DNA from: Streptomyces hygroscopicus
GTDB taxonomy: Bacteria > Actinomycetota > Actinomycetes > Streptomycetales > Streptomycetaceae
Assembly: GCA_002021875.1 (NCBI GenBank)
Contig: CP018627.1
Location: 11,036,001 to 11,100,000 of the forward strand
Reading direction: 5' to 3'
Length of the DNA: 64,000 nucleotides
In this document: positions 21,101 to 32,200 of the stretch, in pieces
Numbering within the stretch: position 1 is the first letter of the stretch
How the letters are laid out: each line of letters starts with the position of its first letter
Translations under genes and position numbers: made by a program
The notes under the pieces: generated by a model
Told to the model about the DNA's origin: nothing
What the model saw: only the letters and a program-made list of their open reading frames with translations
Databases searched by the model: none

Positions 21101-24100
21101 CGCCCGAGGACCTGTGGCACCTGGTGGCGGAGGAGCGTGACGCCATCAGCGGATTCCCCACCGACAGGGGCTGGGAACTCCCTGATGGCAGCACCGCCAC
21201 CCGGGCGGGCGGATTCCTCGACGGCATCGACACGTTCGACGCGGCCTTCTTCGGCATCTCCCCGCGCGAGGCCACGGCGATGGACCCCCAGCAGCGCCTC
21301 CTGCTGGAGGGCACATGGGAGGCGCTCGAACGGGCGGGAATCGTTCCCGAGAGCCTGCGCGCCACCCGGACCGGGGTGTTCGTCGGCGCGAGTGCCCAGG
21401 ACTACGGGCCGCGCCTGCACGAAACCGCGCATGGCGCCGAAGGGTTCCTGCTCACCGGCACCAGCGCGAGCGTGCTGTCCGGCCGGGTGGCCTACACGCT
21501 CGGCCTGCGAGGGCCCGCCGTCACCGTGGACACCGCGTGCTCGTCCTCGCTGGTGGCCGTGCATCTCGCCGTACGGTCGCTGCAGCAGGGGGAGTGTTCG
21601 CTCGCCCTGGCCGGTGGGGTGACCGTGATGTCGACCCCGGGCATGTTCGTGGAGTTCAGCCGTCAGGGCGGTCTCGCACCGGACGGGCGCTGCAAGGCGT
21701 TCTCCGCTCAGGCCGACGGCACCGGCTGGGCCGAAGGGCTGGGCGTTCTCGTACTGGAGCGCCTCTCCGACGCCCGGCGCAACGGACACGACGTTCTCGC
21801 GGTGATCCGCGGCACCGCCGTCAACCAGGACGGGGCCTCCAACGGGCTCACCGCGCCCAGTGGACCGGCGCAGGAGCAGGTCATCCGGCAGGCCATGGCC
21901 CAGGCCCGGCTGGTGCCGGACGATGTCGACGTGGTCGAGGCACACGGCACGGGTACCGTGCTGGGCGATCCGATCGAGGCGCACGCCCTTCTCGCCACCT
22001 ACGGCCAGGACCGGGAACACCCCCTGCTGCTCGGCTCGCTCAAGTCGAACATCGGCCATACGCAGGCCGCCGCCGGGATCGCCGGGGTCATCAAGATGGT
22101 GCAGGCCATGCGGCACGGCATCGCGCCGAAGACCCTGCACATCACCGACCCGACCGCACACGTGGACTGGTCGGCGGGATCGGTGCGGCTGCTGACCGAG
22201 GCCACACCGTGGCCGTCGCGCGGCCGTCCGCCCCGCGCGGCCGTCTCCTCGTTCGGCATCTCCGGGACCAACGCGCACCTCGTCATCGAGGGCGTCCCCG
22301 CGCCCGGCCCTGACCGGACGCCCGACAGCGGCAGCACCATGCCGCTGCTGCTGTCCGGGCACACCGGGCAGGCGGTGGTCGACCAGGCACGGCGACTGGC
22401 CGTGGCGCTGGCCGGGGCCGACCCGGACGACGTCGCCTTCTCGCTGGCCACCACCCGGCAGCACCGGGAGCACCGCGCGGTCGTCGTCGGCGGGGACCGC
22501 GACGCGCTGCTCGCGGGGCTGGGCTCCCTCGAGGCCGACGACGTGTGCACGGCGTCGGCCGGTGCACTCGCCTTCCTCTTCACCGGTCAGGGAAGCCAGC
22601 GCGGCCGGATGGCGGCGGAACTCCACGCGCGGTACCCGGTGTTCGCCCACACCTTCGAGCGCGTGTGCACCGGATTCGACGAGCACCTCGATGCCGGGCT
22701 GAAGGCCGTGGTGTTCGACGGATCGGACCTGCTCGACCGGACCGTCTACACCCAGGCGGCACTGTTCGCGGTCGAGGTCTCCCTGTTCCGGCTGGTCGAG
22801 AGCTGGGGACTGCGCCCCGACTACCTGGTGGGGCACTCCATCGGCGAGCTCGCCGCCGCGCACGTGGCCGGTGTGCTCGACCTGGCCGACGCCGTGACGC
22901 TGGTGGCCGCGCGAGGCAAGCTGATGCAGGCGCTTCCCGGCGAAGGCCGCATGGCCGCGATCACCGCTTCCGAGCAGGAGGTGCTGGCCCGTCTGCCAGG
23001 GGCGGACGGGTACGCGGAGATCGCCGCCGTCAACGGGCCGCGGGCCGTGGTGATCGCCGGAGACGAGCGGGCCGTCACCGGGCAGATGGGCTACTGGGAG
23101 CAGCAGGGGCGCCGCACGCGCAGGCTGCGGGTCGGCCACGCCTTCCACACCGCACACATGGAGCCCATGCTGGCCGACTTCCACGCGGTCGCGGAAAGGC
23201 TGACCTTCCACCCACCGGCGATCCCCATCGTGTCCAACGTGACGGGTACGGTCGCGAGCGACGAGGAGCTGTGCTCCCCGGACTACTGGGTGCGGCACGT
23301 GCGCGCCGCCGTGCGCTTCGGCGACGGCGTGCGGTGGCTGTACGACCACGGCGTCACGGACTTCCTGGAGCTCGGGCCGGATGCCGTGCTGACCACGCTC
23401 GGGCCCGAATGCGTCGACGGAGACGCGCGGTTCGTGCCCGCGCTGCGCCGTGACCGCTCAGAGGCGGCCACGCTCACCGAGGCCGTATCAAGGCTCTACG
23501 CACACGGTGTCGGCCTGGACTGGGCGGCCGTCTACGACGGCACCCCGGCACGACGCACGCAGCTGCCCACCTATCCGTTCCAGCGCAGGCGCTACTGGCT
23601 GGACCAGCCCCCCGGAGCCGGCTCCTCGCCGGGCGCGGTCGGGCTGCGCCCGGCCGGGCATCCGCTGCTCGGCGCGCGGATCGCACAGCCCGACGGCGAT
23701 GGTGTGGAGTTCACCGGTGTGCTGTCCACGCGCACCCAGCCGTGGCTGGCCGACCACGTCGTGGGCGGGACCGTGCTCGTCCCGGCCACGGCCTTCCTCG
23801 AGATGGCCGTGCACGCCGGTGGCGCGACGGGCTGTCCCACCGTCGAGGAGCTGGTGATGACGGCGCCGCTCGCGCTGCGGTCCCACGAGACCGTCGAACT
23901 CCGGGTGGGCGTAAGGGAGAAGGACACCGACGGGCGCCGTGCGCTGAGTGTGTACTCCCGGCCGGTGGACGGCGATGCCGAGTGGACACGGCATGCGACC
24001 GCCGCCCTCGTCCCCGCATCGGCCACCCCCCAGCGGGTCCTCGGCCACTGGCCGCCGGTGTCCGCCGTCGAGTTGTCCACGCAGGACCTCTACGGCGGTC

Positions 24101-26265
24101 TGGCCCAGTGCGGGCTGGAGTACGGTCCGCGCTTCCAGAACGTACGACGCGCCTGGCGGGCCGGCGACGAGGTGATCACCGAGGTCGAACTGGACCTGGA
24201 CCTCGCCGGGCGGGCCGGTGAGTTCGCCCTGCATCCGGCGCTGCTCGACGCGTGTCTGCACGGCGCCGGCGCGCTCGGGCTCTTCGACGGTGCGAAACTG
24301 CCGTTCTCCTGGCAGAAGATGGCCGTCCACGCCACCGGTGTCGCCGCCGCCCGGGTGCACACCAGGCGTACCGGCGAGGACACGGTGTCGTTGCGCATCA
24401 CCGACACCGCCGGAGGGCCGGTCGCCGACATCGAGGCGCTGAGTGTCCGCACGGCCGGTCCTGTGGTGCACGACGATCCGTTCCTGAAGGTCAAGTGGGT
24501 TCCGGTCACCCCGGCGTCCACGACATCCCGTGTCGCCGTAGCGGACGACGGAGATCTCTCCCGGTGCGCGGCGGAGCGTCCGGACCTCGTGGTGGTGCCG
24601 GTGTCCGCGGAGACGGACCGGACTCTGCCCGGCGCCGCCCATGCGACGGCCGGTCGGGTGCTGGAGCTGGTGCGCTCGTGGATCAAAGACGAGCGGTTCG
24701 CCTCGGCTCGGCTGGTGCTGGTGACGCGGTCGGCGGTGGGCACCCGGGAAGGCGAGGAGGTCCCGGGTCTTGCCCAGTCCCCGGTGTGGGGTCTGGTGCG
24801 TTCCGCGCAGCGTGAGCATCCCGGCCGGTTCGTCCTGCTCGACCTGGACGCCGACGTCGAAGCGGCGCGGCACCTCCTGGACGTACTGCCCCTGGACGAG
24901 CCGCAGTTGGCGGTGCGCGCGGACACATTCCTCGCCCCCCGGCTGACGCGCGGGCGCAGGCCCGCCACCCTCCGCGGCTGGAACCCCGACGGCACCGTGC
25001 TGATCACCGGCGCGTCCGGAGGGCTCGGCCGGCTCATCGCCCATCGGCTGCTCACCGAGCACGGCATGCGCCACCTGGTGCTGGCCGGCAGGCGGCCGGT
25101 GGACGTGGCGGAGTTCGGCCCCGGTGTCAGTTGGCGGTCCTGCGACGTCGCCGACCGTGACGCGGTGGCCGGGCTGCTGGCCTCGATCCCGGCCGAGCAT
25201 CCGCTGACCGCGGTGGTGCACGCGGCAGGCGTCCTGGACGACACCGTGATCTCCGGGCTGACCACCGAGCGGCTGGCATCGGTACTGCGTCCCAAGGTGG
25301 ACGGGGCGTGGCACCTCCACGAGTTGACCCGGGACCTCGCCCTGGACGGGTTCGTGCTGTTCTCCTCGGCGTCCGGCATCCTCGGCGCCGCAGGACAGGC
25401 GAACTACGCCGCCGGGAACACGTTCTTGGACGCCCTGGCCCAGCATCGCGCGGCGCAGGGGCTGCCCGCCACTTCGCTCGCGTGGGCCCCGTGGGAGCAG
25501 ACGGGCATGGCCGCCGAGTTGTCCCGTACCGACCTCGACCGGCTGGCGGACATCGGCATGCCCACCCTGTCCACCGAGGACGGCCTGGCGCTGTTCGACG
25601 CCGCGCTGCGACTGGACACCCCCCTCCTGGTGGCGGTGGGCCGGAAAGCCGGACAGCCGCGGTCCGGGGCCGAGGACCCGGGGCCACTGCTGCGCGGTCT
25701 GGTTCCGGTGGCGTCGAGGACACGGCCCGAGCGGGACGCCTCCCCCCTCGACCTGGTGCGCCGGGAGCTGGCCGGCTGCCTCGGGCAGGGCCCCGACGAG
25801 GCGATCGACCTCGACCGCGGCTTCCGGGAACTGGGTGTGGACTCCTTGATCGCGGTCGACCTGCGCAACCGGCTCAACCGGGTGACCGGACTCGTGCTGT
25901 CCCCCACGGTCGTCTTCGACCACCCGACCCCGAACCGGCTGGCCGCCCTGATCGCCCGGAAGATGGCGCCCGCCGAACCGCCACCGGTGGACGAGGCGGC
26001 GTTGCGCAAGGCGCTGGCCACGCTGCCCGTGGCACGTCTGCGCGCCGCCGGTCTGCTGGACGCCCTTCTCACGCTGGTGGCCGAACCGCCCGCCCAGGCC
26101 ACGCCCCCGGCCGACATCGACCACCCGGGCGGCCCCGAGGGGCCGGACAGCGTCGGCGAACCGTATGGCCTCGGTGAACCGTACGGCCTCGACGAGTTGG
26201 ACGGCCTCGACGAGCTGGACGCGGACGACCTGGTCAGGCTGGCCCGTCGCAGCCTGGAATCCTGA
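18139..26265 (+). CDS. Type I PKS: loading module KSQ-AT-ACP plus module 1 KS-AT-DH-KR-ACP
   Basis: A 2,708-residue initiating PKS. The GTG at 18139 is chosen for the GGAGGAAAGG seven to sixteen bases upstream and because the KS domain begins about 13 residues later with no docking helix, as expected for a first protein. Approximate domains: KSQ 14-425, AT 518-800, ACP 873-955, KS 971-1384, AT 1475-1760, DH 1838-2110, KR 2283-2477, ACP 2535-2610. The loading KS has Gln (CAG at 18649) in VDSGQSSS in place of Cys, so it decarboxylates the loaded unit. The loading AT has GHSQG and YASH, pointing to methylmalonyl and hence a propionyl starter. The module 1 AT has GHSIG and HAFH (malonyl). DH keeps HVVGGTVLVP and LLDACLH; KR keeps TGASGGLG, LDD, Ser and Tyr. 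Module 1 should give a C=C. The tail ends LDADDLVRLA, a docking class shared with the gene at 55003. Confidence 0.95.
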   Translation: MSVAPSTSAHASAPIAITGIACRLPGGRSPEEFWRSLCAGRHAVGETAHGRWSAEQAVEQGGFLSEVGHFDAEFAGVTAAEAAAMDPQQRLALELAWEAMESARFVADPLRGSRSGVYLGVSSDDYAALTRARGAAEDRYTLTGTHRSMIANRVSHLLRLGGPSVTVDSGQSSSLVAVHLACDSIRRGEVDHAFVGGVNLNLAPVSARAVDALGVLSPDGRCYTFDERANGYVRGEGGVMIVLRPLDDALADGDRVHAVILGSAVNNDGAGQAELTTPDPSLQTDVLRAAYRAAGVEPGTVQYVELHGTGTRAGDPVEAAALGAALGSERPEGTPLRVGSVKTNIGHLEGAAGITGLLKVVLSLTHRRLPASLNFARPNPAIPLTELNLRVQTETTAWPEEGRPLVAGVSSFGIGGTNCHVVLVEPPSVEPTPPGESPAVTPWVLSARTRQALRGQAERLLDHLDHHDLPAADVGYSLATTRTLLEHRAVVFGREELAALKEQLPGPVLGTAGAPGRTVFVFPGQGSQWSGMGLALLEESAVFAARMRECARALSRFVDWDLFDVLREPMTGDDVVQPATFAVMVSLAELWRSHGVLPDAVIGHSQGEIAAACVAGALSIEDAARVVVARSRAVEAIKDRGRMGMVALPVAEVEPLLPRGVTIGAVNGPRSVVVSGDTEPVRELLESLSARGVWVRTVPIDYASHSPHVDDIRPALLDELAPVRPTSSAVPLFSTVTGDWLDGTGLDAGYWCRNLRETVRFETGVRALEADGFTGFIECSPHPALVMPVQETTGPQAVVVGSLRRDDGGIGRFLRSVAEAQVRGVEVDWRPVFPDGQPVDLPTYAFQRSRYWLDEPTHGPEARTPRASRRTEEQRRAAALRLVREHGAVLLDRDDPESLAVTESFRALGFDSLTSVELRNRLVAATGVPLSSAVLYDHPTPAALAEHLAALLDGERPRAAQTAVAAVATDDPIAVVAMSCRLPGAVTSPEDLWHLVAEERDAISGFPTDRGWELPDGSTATRAGGFLDGIDTFDAAFFGISPREATAMDPQQRLLLEGTWEALERAGIVPESLRATRTGVFVGASAQDYGPRLHETAHGAEGFLLTGTSASVLSGRVAYTLGLRGPAVTVDTACSSSLVAVHLAVRSLQQGECSLALAGGVTVMSTPGMFVEFSRQGGLAPDGRCKAFSAQADGTGWAEGLGVLVLERLSDARRNGHDVLAVIRGTAVNQDGASNGLTAPSGPAQEQVIRQAMAQARLVPDDVDVVEAHGTGTVLGDPIEAHALLATYGQDREHPLLLGSLKSNIGHTQAAAGIAGVIKMVQAMRHGIAPKTLHITDPTAHVDWSAGSVRLLTEATPWPSRGRPPRAAVSSFGISGTNAHLVIEGVPAPGPDRTPDSGSTMPLLLSGHTGQAVVDQARRLAVALAGADPDDVAFSLATTRQHREHRAVVVGGDRDALLAGLGSLEADDVCTASAGALAFLFTGQGSQRGRMAAELHARYPVFAHTFERVCTGFDEHLDAGLKAVVFDGSDLLDRTVYTQAALFAVEVSLFRLVESWGLRPDYLVGHSIGELAAAHVAGVLDLADAVTLVAARGKLMQALPGEGRMAAITASEQEVLARLPGADGYAEIAAVNGPRAVVIAGDERAVTGQMGYWEQQGRRTRRLRVGHAFHTAHMEPMLADFHAVAERLTFHPPAIPIVSNVTGTVASDEELCSPDYWVRHVRAAVRFGDGVRWLYDHGVTDFLELGPDAVLTTLGPECVDGDARFVPALRRDRSEAATLTEAVSRLYAHGVGLDWAAVYDGTPARRTQLPTYPFQRRRYWLDQPPGAGSSPGAVGLRPAGHPLLGARIAQPDGDGVEFTGVLSTRTQPWLADHVVGGTVLVPATAFLEMAVHAGGATGCPTVEELVMTAPLALRSHETVELRVGVREKDTDGRRALSVYSRPVDGDAEWTRHATAALVPASATPQRVLGHWPPVSAVELSTQDLYGGLAQCGLEYGPRFQNVRRAWRAGDEVITEVELDLDLAGRAGEFALHPALLDACLHGAGALGLFDGAKLPFSWQKMAVHATGVAAARVHTRRTGEDTVSLRITDTAGGPVADIEALSVRTAGPVVHDDPFLKVKWVPVTPASTTSRVAVADDGDLSRCAAERPDLVVVPVSAETDRTLPGAAHATAGRVLELVRSWIKDERFASARLVLVTRSAVGTREGEEVPGLAQSPVWGLVRSAQREHPGRFVLLDLDADVEAARHLLDVLPLDEPQLAVRADTFLAPRLTRGRRPATLRGWNPDGTVLITGASGGLGRLIAHRLLTEHGMRHLVLAGRRPVDVAEFGPGVSWRSCDVADRDAVAGLLASIPAEHPLTAVVHAAGVLDDTVISGLTTERLASVLRPKVDGAWHLHELTRDLALDGFVLFSSASGILGAAGQANYAAGNTFLDALAQHRAAQGLPATSLAWAPWEQTGMAAELSRTDLDRLADIGMPTLSTEDGLALFDAALRLDTPLLVAVGRKAGQPRSGAEDPGPLLRGLVPVASRTRPERDASPLDLVRRELAGCLGQGPDEAIDLDRGFRELGVDSLIAVDLRNRLNRVTGLVLSPTVVFDHPTPNRLAALIARKMAPAEPPPVDEAALRKALATLPVARLRAAGLLDALLTLVAEPPAQATPPADIDHPGGPEGPDSVGEPYGLGEPYGLDELDGLDELDADDLVRLARRSLES
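26155..26220 (+). repeat. 18-bp tandem repeats in the first PKS docking tail
   Basis: Three full 18-bp units and a partial fourth (26155-26172, 26173-26190, 26191-26208, 26209-26220) encode GEPYGL, GEPYGL, DELDGL and DELD just before the terminal docking helix. They lengthen the acidic linker and look like a slippage expansion. Confidence 0.85.
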
Positions 26266-26285
26266 GCGAGCCGGAGACGACACCG

Positions 26286-29200
26286 ATGAGCGAAACAACC
26301 GCCGCCGCGGTCACCGAGGCGCTGCGCGACAGCATCCGTGAGGTCCAGCGGTTGCGCAGGAAGAACCACGACCTCACCGCCGCCGCGCGCGAGCCCTTGG
26401 CGATCGTGGGAATGAGCTGCCGCTACCCCGGTGGCGTCCGCTCGCCCGAGGACCTGTGGGAGCTGGTCGAGCGAGGCGGCGACGCCGTCACCGGGTTCCC
26501 GGTCGACCGGGGCTGGCGGTTGACCGAGCTCTTCGACCCGGACCCGGCGCACCCCGGAACGTCCTACTGCGGCCAGGGCGGGTTCCTGCACGACGCGGGC
26601 GGGTTCGACGCCGAGTTCTTCGGCATCGGCCCGCGCGAGGCACTGGCCATGGATCCGCAGCAGCGGCTGCTGCTGGAGGCGTCCTGGGAGGCCCTGGAAC
26701 GCGCCGGACTCGTACCGGGCACCCTGCGCGGCAGCCGCACCGGAGTCTTCGCCGGAGTGATGTACCACGACTACGGGCCGCCGCTGGAACACACCGCGGG
26801 CGCGGTCGACGGGCACCGGCTGACCGGCACCACCGCCAGCGTGCTGTCCGGCCGCGTCGCCTACACCCTCGGGTTCGAGGGGCCGGCGGTCACCGTGGAC
26901 ACGGCCTGCTCCTCGTCGATGGTGGCGATGCACCTGGCCGCGCAGTCATTGCGCAGCGGTGAGTGTTCGCTGGCGCTGGCCGCAGGTGTCACCGTCATGG
27001 CCACACCCGGCACCTTCGTGGAGTTCTCCCGGCAGCGGGCGCTGTCCCCGGACGGCCGGTGCAAGTCCTTCGCCGCGGCGGCCGACGGCACGGGCTGGTC
27101 CGAGGGGGTCGGGGTACTCGTACTGGAGCGGCTGTCGGACGCGCGTCGCCACGGCCACCGGGTACTGGCCCTGATCCGGTCGACGGCGGTCAACCAGGAC
27201 GGCGCGAGCAGCGGGCTCACCGCTCCCAACGGTCCGTCGCAGGAGCGTGTGATCCGCGCCGCGCTGGCGGGCGCCGGCCTGTCCCCGGCCGATGTGCACG
27301 CCCTCGAGGCACACGGCACCGGCACCAGGCTGGGCGACCCCATCGAGGCCCAGGCCGTGCTGGCCACCTATGGACAGGACCGCCAACATCCCCTGCTGCT
27401 CGGCTCGTTGAAGTCCAACATCGGCCACACCCAGGCCGCGGCCGGGGTCGGTGGCGTCATCAAGATGGTGATGGCCCTCCAGCACGAGCAACTCCCGAGA
27501 ACCCTGCACATCGACCGGCCCTCACCGCTGGTGGACTGGGACAGTGGCGCGGTCCGGCTGCTCACCGACCCCGCGCCCTGGCCGGACACCCAGGGCCCGC
27601 GCCGCGCCGCGGTGTCCTCGTTCGGTATCAGCGGCACCAACGCCCACGCCATCATCGAACAGGCACCCGTGGCCGAACCGGCGGCGCCTACGCCGGCCAC
27701 GGCGCCGCTGACCCTGACCAGCGTGCCGCTGGTGGTGTCCGGACGCACCCCCGAGGCACTGAGGGCGCAGTCCGGCCGGCTGTCGACCGCGCTGACCGAT
27801 GACGCCGACCTCGCCACGGTAGGTGCCTCGCTCGCCCTCGCCAGGTCCGCGTTCGAGCACCGCGCCGTGCTTCTCGGCCGGTCGGCCCAGGAGCTCCGTA
27901 CGGGGCTGGACGCACTGGCCCGCGACGAGCCCGCCTCGACGACCACGCGCGCCACTGCAGGCCCCCGCAAGGTCGTGTTCGTCTTCCCGGGACAGGGCCC
28001 GCAGTGGGCGGGGATGGCGGTGGACCTGCTGAAGACCTCGCCGGTCTTCGCCCAGGCGATGGCCGACTGCGAACGCGCCCTGACCCCTCATGTGGACTTC
28101 GCGCTCACCGACGTGGTGCGTTCCGGGGAGTTCGAGCGGACCGAGGTCCTGCAGCCGGTTCTGTTCGCGGTGATGGTCTCGCTGGCGGCGCTGTGGAAGT
28201 CCGTCGGGGTGGTGCCGGACGCGGTGATCGGCCACTCGCAGGGCGAAATGGCCGCGGCGGTCGTCGCGGGCGCGATGTCCCTGGAGGACGCCGCCCGCGC
28301 GGTCGCGCTGCGCAGCAAGGCCATCGCCGAGGGCCTGTCCGGCCGCGGCGGCATGCTCTCGGTCAACCTGCCCCTGGAGGAGGTCCGGTCCCGCCTGGAG
28401 GGCTTCGAGCGGGTGAGCGTGGCCGCGCTCAACGGCCCCACCTCCACCGTGGTCGCGGGCGATCTCCCCGCGCTCGCCCGGCTGGAGTCCGCGCTGTCGG
28501 AGGAGGGCATCTGGTCGCGGCGGGTGCCCATCGACTACCCGTCCCACTCCGCCCACGTCGAGCCGATCCGGGAGCGTGTGGAGCAGTTGCTGGCCCCGGT
28601 CCGGCCGGCCGCCACGTCGACGGCGTTCATGTCCACCGTGACCGGCGACTGGATCGACACGGCCGAGCTGACCGGTGAGTACTGGTACCGCAACCTTCGC
28701 AGGCCCATCCAGTTCGAGCCGGCCACCCGGGCACTGCTGGCCGCCGGCTTCGACACCTTCGTGGAGTGCAGCCCGCACCCGGTGCTGCTGGTCGGCATCC
28801 AGGAGACCATCGACGACGTGGGCGCCGGGGCGGCGGTTCAGGGCACCCTCCGGCGGGGGCAGGACGAGTCCGACTGCTTCCTCGGCTCGCTGTCCGCCCT
28901 GCACGCACACGGCGTCGCGGTCGACTGGGCGAGCGTGTTCGCCGGGGCCGGGGCGGGACACGGCCACCTCGACCTGCCGACGTACCCCTTCCAGCACCGC
29001 CACTACTGGCTGCCGAGCGGCAGCCCGGCGGATGTGCGGACCGCGGGCATGACGGCCGTGGACCACCCGCTGCTGGGCGCCGCGGTGCGCTTGGCGGACC
29101 ACGGTGACACCGTGTTCACCGGTGTGCTGTCCGTCGGTGCGCAGCCATGGCTGGCCGACCCCGCCGGGACGCATGCCGCACTGCTGGAACTGGCGGTGCA

Positions 29201-32200
29201 CGCCGCGGCCGAGGCCGGTTTCGACCGTGTCGAGGTCCTGCGTCAGGTGGACCCGCCACGGCTGCCCGACTCCGGCGTCCTCCGTGTCCAGGTGCGCGTC
29301 GGCGCCGACGGTGCCATCGACGTGTTCTCGCAGCCGGACGAGGAGACACCGTGGACCCGCAACGCGACGGCGAGCGCCGGCGTCGCATCCCCGGACACCG
29401 GGGCCGGTCTCACGCAGTGGCCACCGGCCGACGCCGAAGCGGTGAGCCCGCCGGAGGGCTCATCCCCCCTGCTGGCGCGGGTCTGGCGCGCCGGTGGAGA
29501 GTTGTTCGCGGAGGCCGGCCTGGAGCGGGAGAGCGAGGCGGAGCCGTACGGTCTGCATCCGGAGCTGGTCGGCGCGGCGCTGAGCCTGGTGGCCGCCGGG
29601 GACGAGACACCCGTCCTGTGGCACGGCGTGCGCCCGCACGCCGTCGGTGCCGCAGCGGTCCGCGTCCATCTGCTGCCGCTCGGCGAGCACACCTACGCGA
29701 TGCGGATCACGGACGGTGCCGGTCAGCCCGTGTACACCGTCGAGTCCGTGACCCTCGCGGCGGTGGACACCGCGCGGGTCCGGCACCACGCGCCACTCCA
29801 CCGACTGGAGTGGACGGTCACACAGCCGCCCTTCGCGGAAGCGGGCCGGTGGGCCCTGGACGGTGCGGACGAGCACGGGCTTCGCGCCGTCCACCCCGGC
29901 ATCCAGCAGTCGCCCACGGCGGACGGGCAGGCGGACGTGGTGCTCGCCGCCTTCGGCCCCGGCCACGAAGGGGCGGACATCGCCGCCCGGGCAAGCGAGG
30001 CCACCTCGCGGGCGCTGCACCTTCTCCAGTCCTGGCTCGCCGAGGAACACCCCGCCGACGCGCGGTTGGCATTCCTCACGCGCCGGGCCGTGTACGGCAG
30101 CACCGAGCTTCGCGACACCGTCCAGGCCGCGGTGTGGGGCCTGGTGCGCACCGCGCAGACCGAGCACCCGGACCAGTTCGTCCTCGTCGACCTCGACGGC
30201 ACCGAGGCGTCCTCGCGCGCACTGCCGGGCGCACTCGCCTCAGGCGAGCCGCAGATCGTCCTCACCGAGGGAAGCGCCCGCGTACCCCGGCTCGTCACCA
30301 CGCCCACCGTGGCCGGCACGCCGCGGGCCCTCACCGGAACAGCGCTGATCACCGGCGGGACCGGCGCGCTGGGATCACTCGTCGCACGACACCTCGTCGC
30401 CGAGCACGGGGTACGGCACCTGCTGCTCACCAGCCGTCGTGGTGAGGCCGCCGAGGGCGCCGCCCGACTCCGTGCCGAGCTGGAGTCCATGGGGGCCGAG
30501 GTCACCATCGCGGCCTGCGACGCCGCCGACCGCGACGCACTCGCCGCACTGCTCGCCGCCATCCCCGCCGACCGGCCGCTGACGGCCGTCGTGCACGCGG
30601 CCGGAATCGTCGACGACGCCGTGATCACGTCGATGACGGACGATCAGGTGGCACGGGTGCACCGCCCGAAGGTGCGGGCCGCGGTCAACCTCCACGAACT
30701 CAGCCGGGGCGCCGACCTCCAGGTCTTCGCACTGTTCTCCTCGTACTCCGGACTCGTGGGCAACGCCGGACAGGGCGCCTACGCGGCGGCCAACGCCTTC
30801 CTCGACGCCCTCGCACAGACCCGGCGCGCACAGGGCCTTCCGGGCGTGTCGATGGCCTGGGGCCTGTGGGACGACCGCGGCGGGGTGACCGCCCACCTCG
30901 ACGAGGACGACCTCGCGCGACTCGCCCGCGCGGGGATCGACCCGCTGACCGCGGACCACGGACTGGCCCTGTTCGACAGCGCACTGCGCGCCGATCACCC
31001 GGTGACGGCACCGGTGCGGCTGAACCTCTCCGTGCTGCGCGCACAGGCCGGCGCCGGCACCCTGCCCGCCCTGCTGCGCGGACTGGTCAGGGCCCCGGCG
31101 CGGCGGGCTTCGGGCACCGCGGCACAGCAGCCCTCCGCGTTGGCGGAGCGGCTGCGGGAACGCCCCGAGTCCGAGCGGCCGCGACTGCTGCTCGACGTGG
31201 TCCGTGACGAGGTGCTCACCGTGCTCGGTCACACGGAGTCCGGCGCGCCGGACATGACGCGCCCCTTCCGTGACCTCGGCTTCGACTCGCTGGGCGCCGT
31301 CGAACTGCGCAACCGCCTCGGCGCGCGCACCGGGCTGAAGCTGCCCACCACCGTGGTCTTCGACCATCCCAGCCCGGCGGCGCTCGCCGACTACCTGCTG
31401 GCCGAACTGCTGGGCGTGGCACCGGAGTCGGTGGAGCGGCAGACGGCCGTGGCCGCGACCGGCGACCCCATCGCGATCGTGTCGATGGCCTGCCGTTTCC
31501 CCGGCGGCGTGTCCTCCCCCGAGGACCTGTGGCAGGTGCTCGAGGAGGGCCGTGACGTGCTGTCGCCCTTCCCCGACAACCGGGGCTGGGACCTTGAGCG
31601 CCTGTACGACGACGATCCGGACCGGGCGGGCACCAGCTACGCCCGCACGGGCGGATTCCTGCACGACGCCGACCGCTTCGACGCCGCGTTCTTCGGCATT
31701 TCCCCGCGTGAGGCGCTGGGCATGGACCCGCAGCAGCGGCTCGTGCTGGAGTCCGGATGGGAGCTGTTCGAACGTGCGGGCATCGACCCCGCGGCCCAGC
31801 GCGGCACCCGGTGCGGGGTGTTCATGGGCACCAACGGCCAGGATTACGGCACCGGGACCGACACCGGCGCGCTGGACGCCGAGGGCTATCTGCTCACCGG
31901 CACCGCGGCGAGCGTGCTGTCCGGGCGGCTGTCCTACACCCTGGGTTTCGAGGGACCCGCGGTCACCGTGGACACGGCCTGCTCCTCCGCGCTGGTCGCC
32001 CTGGACGCGGCGGCGAAGGCACTGCGCGCCCGGGAGTGCTCGCTCGCGGTGGCAGGCGGCGTCACCGTCATGTCCACCCCGAACGCCTTCGTCGAGTTCT
32101 CCCGGCAGCGCGGACTGGCCCCCGACGGGCGCTGCAAGGCCTTCGCCGCGGCGGCGGACGGCACCGGATGGTCCGAGGGAATCGGCCTTCTGCTGCTGGA

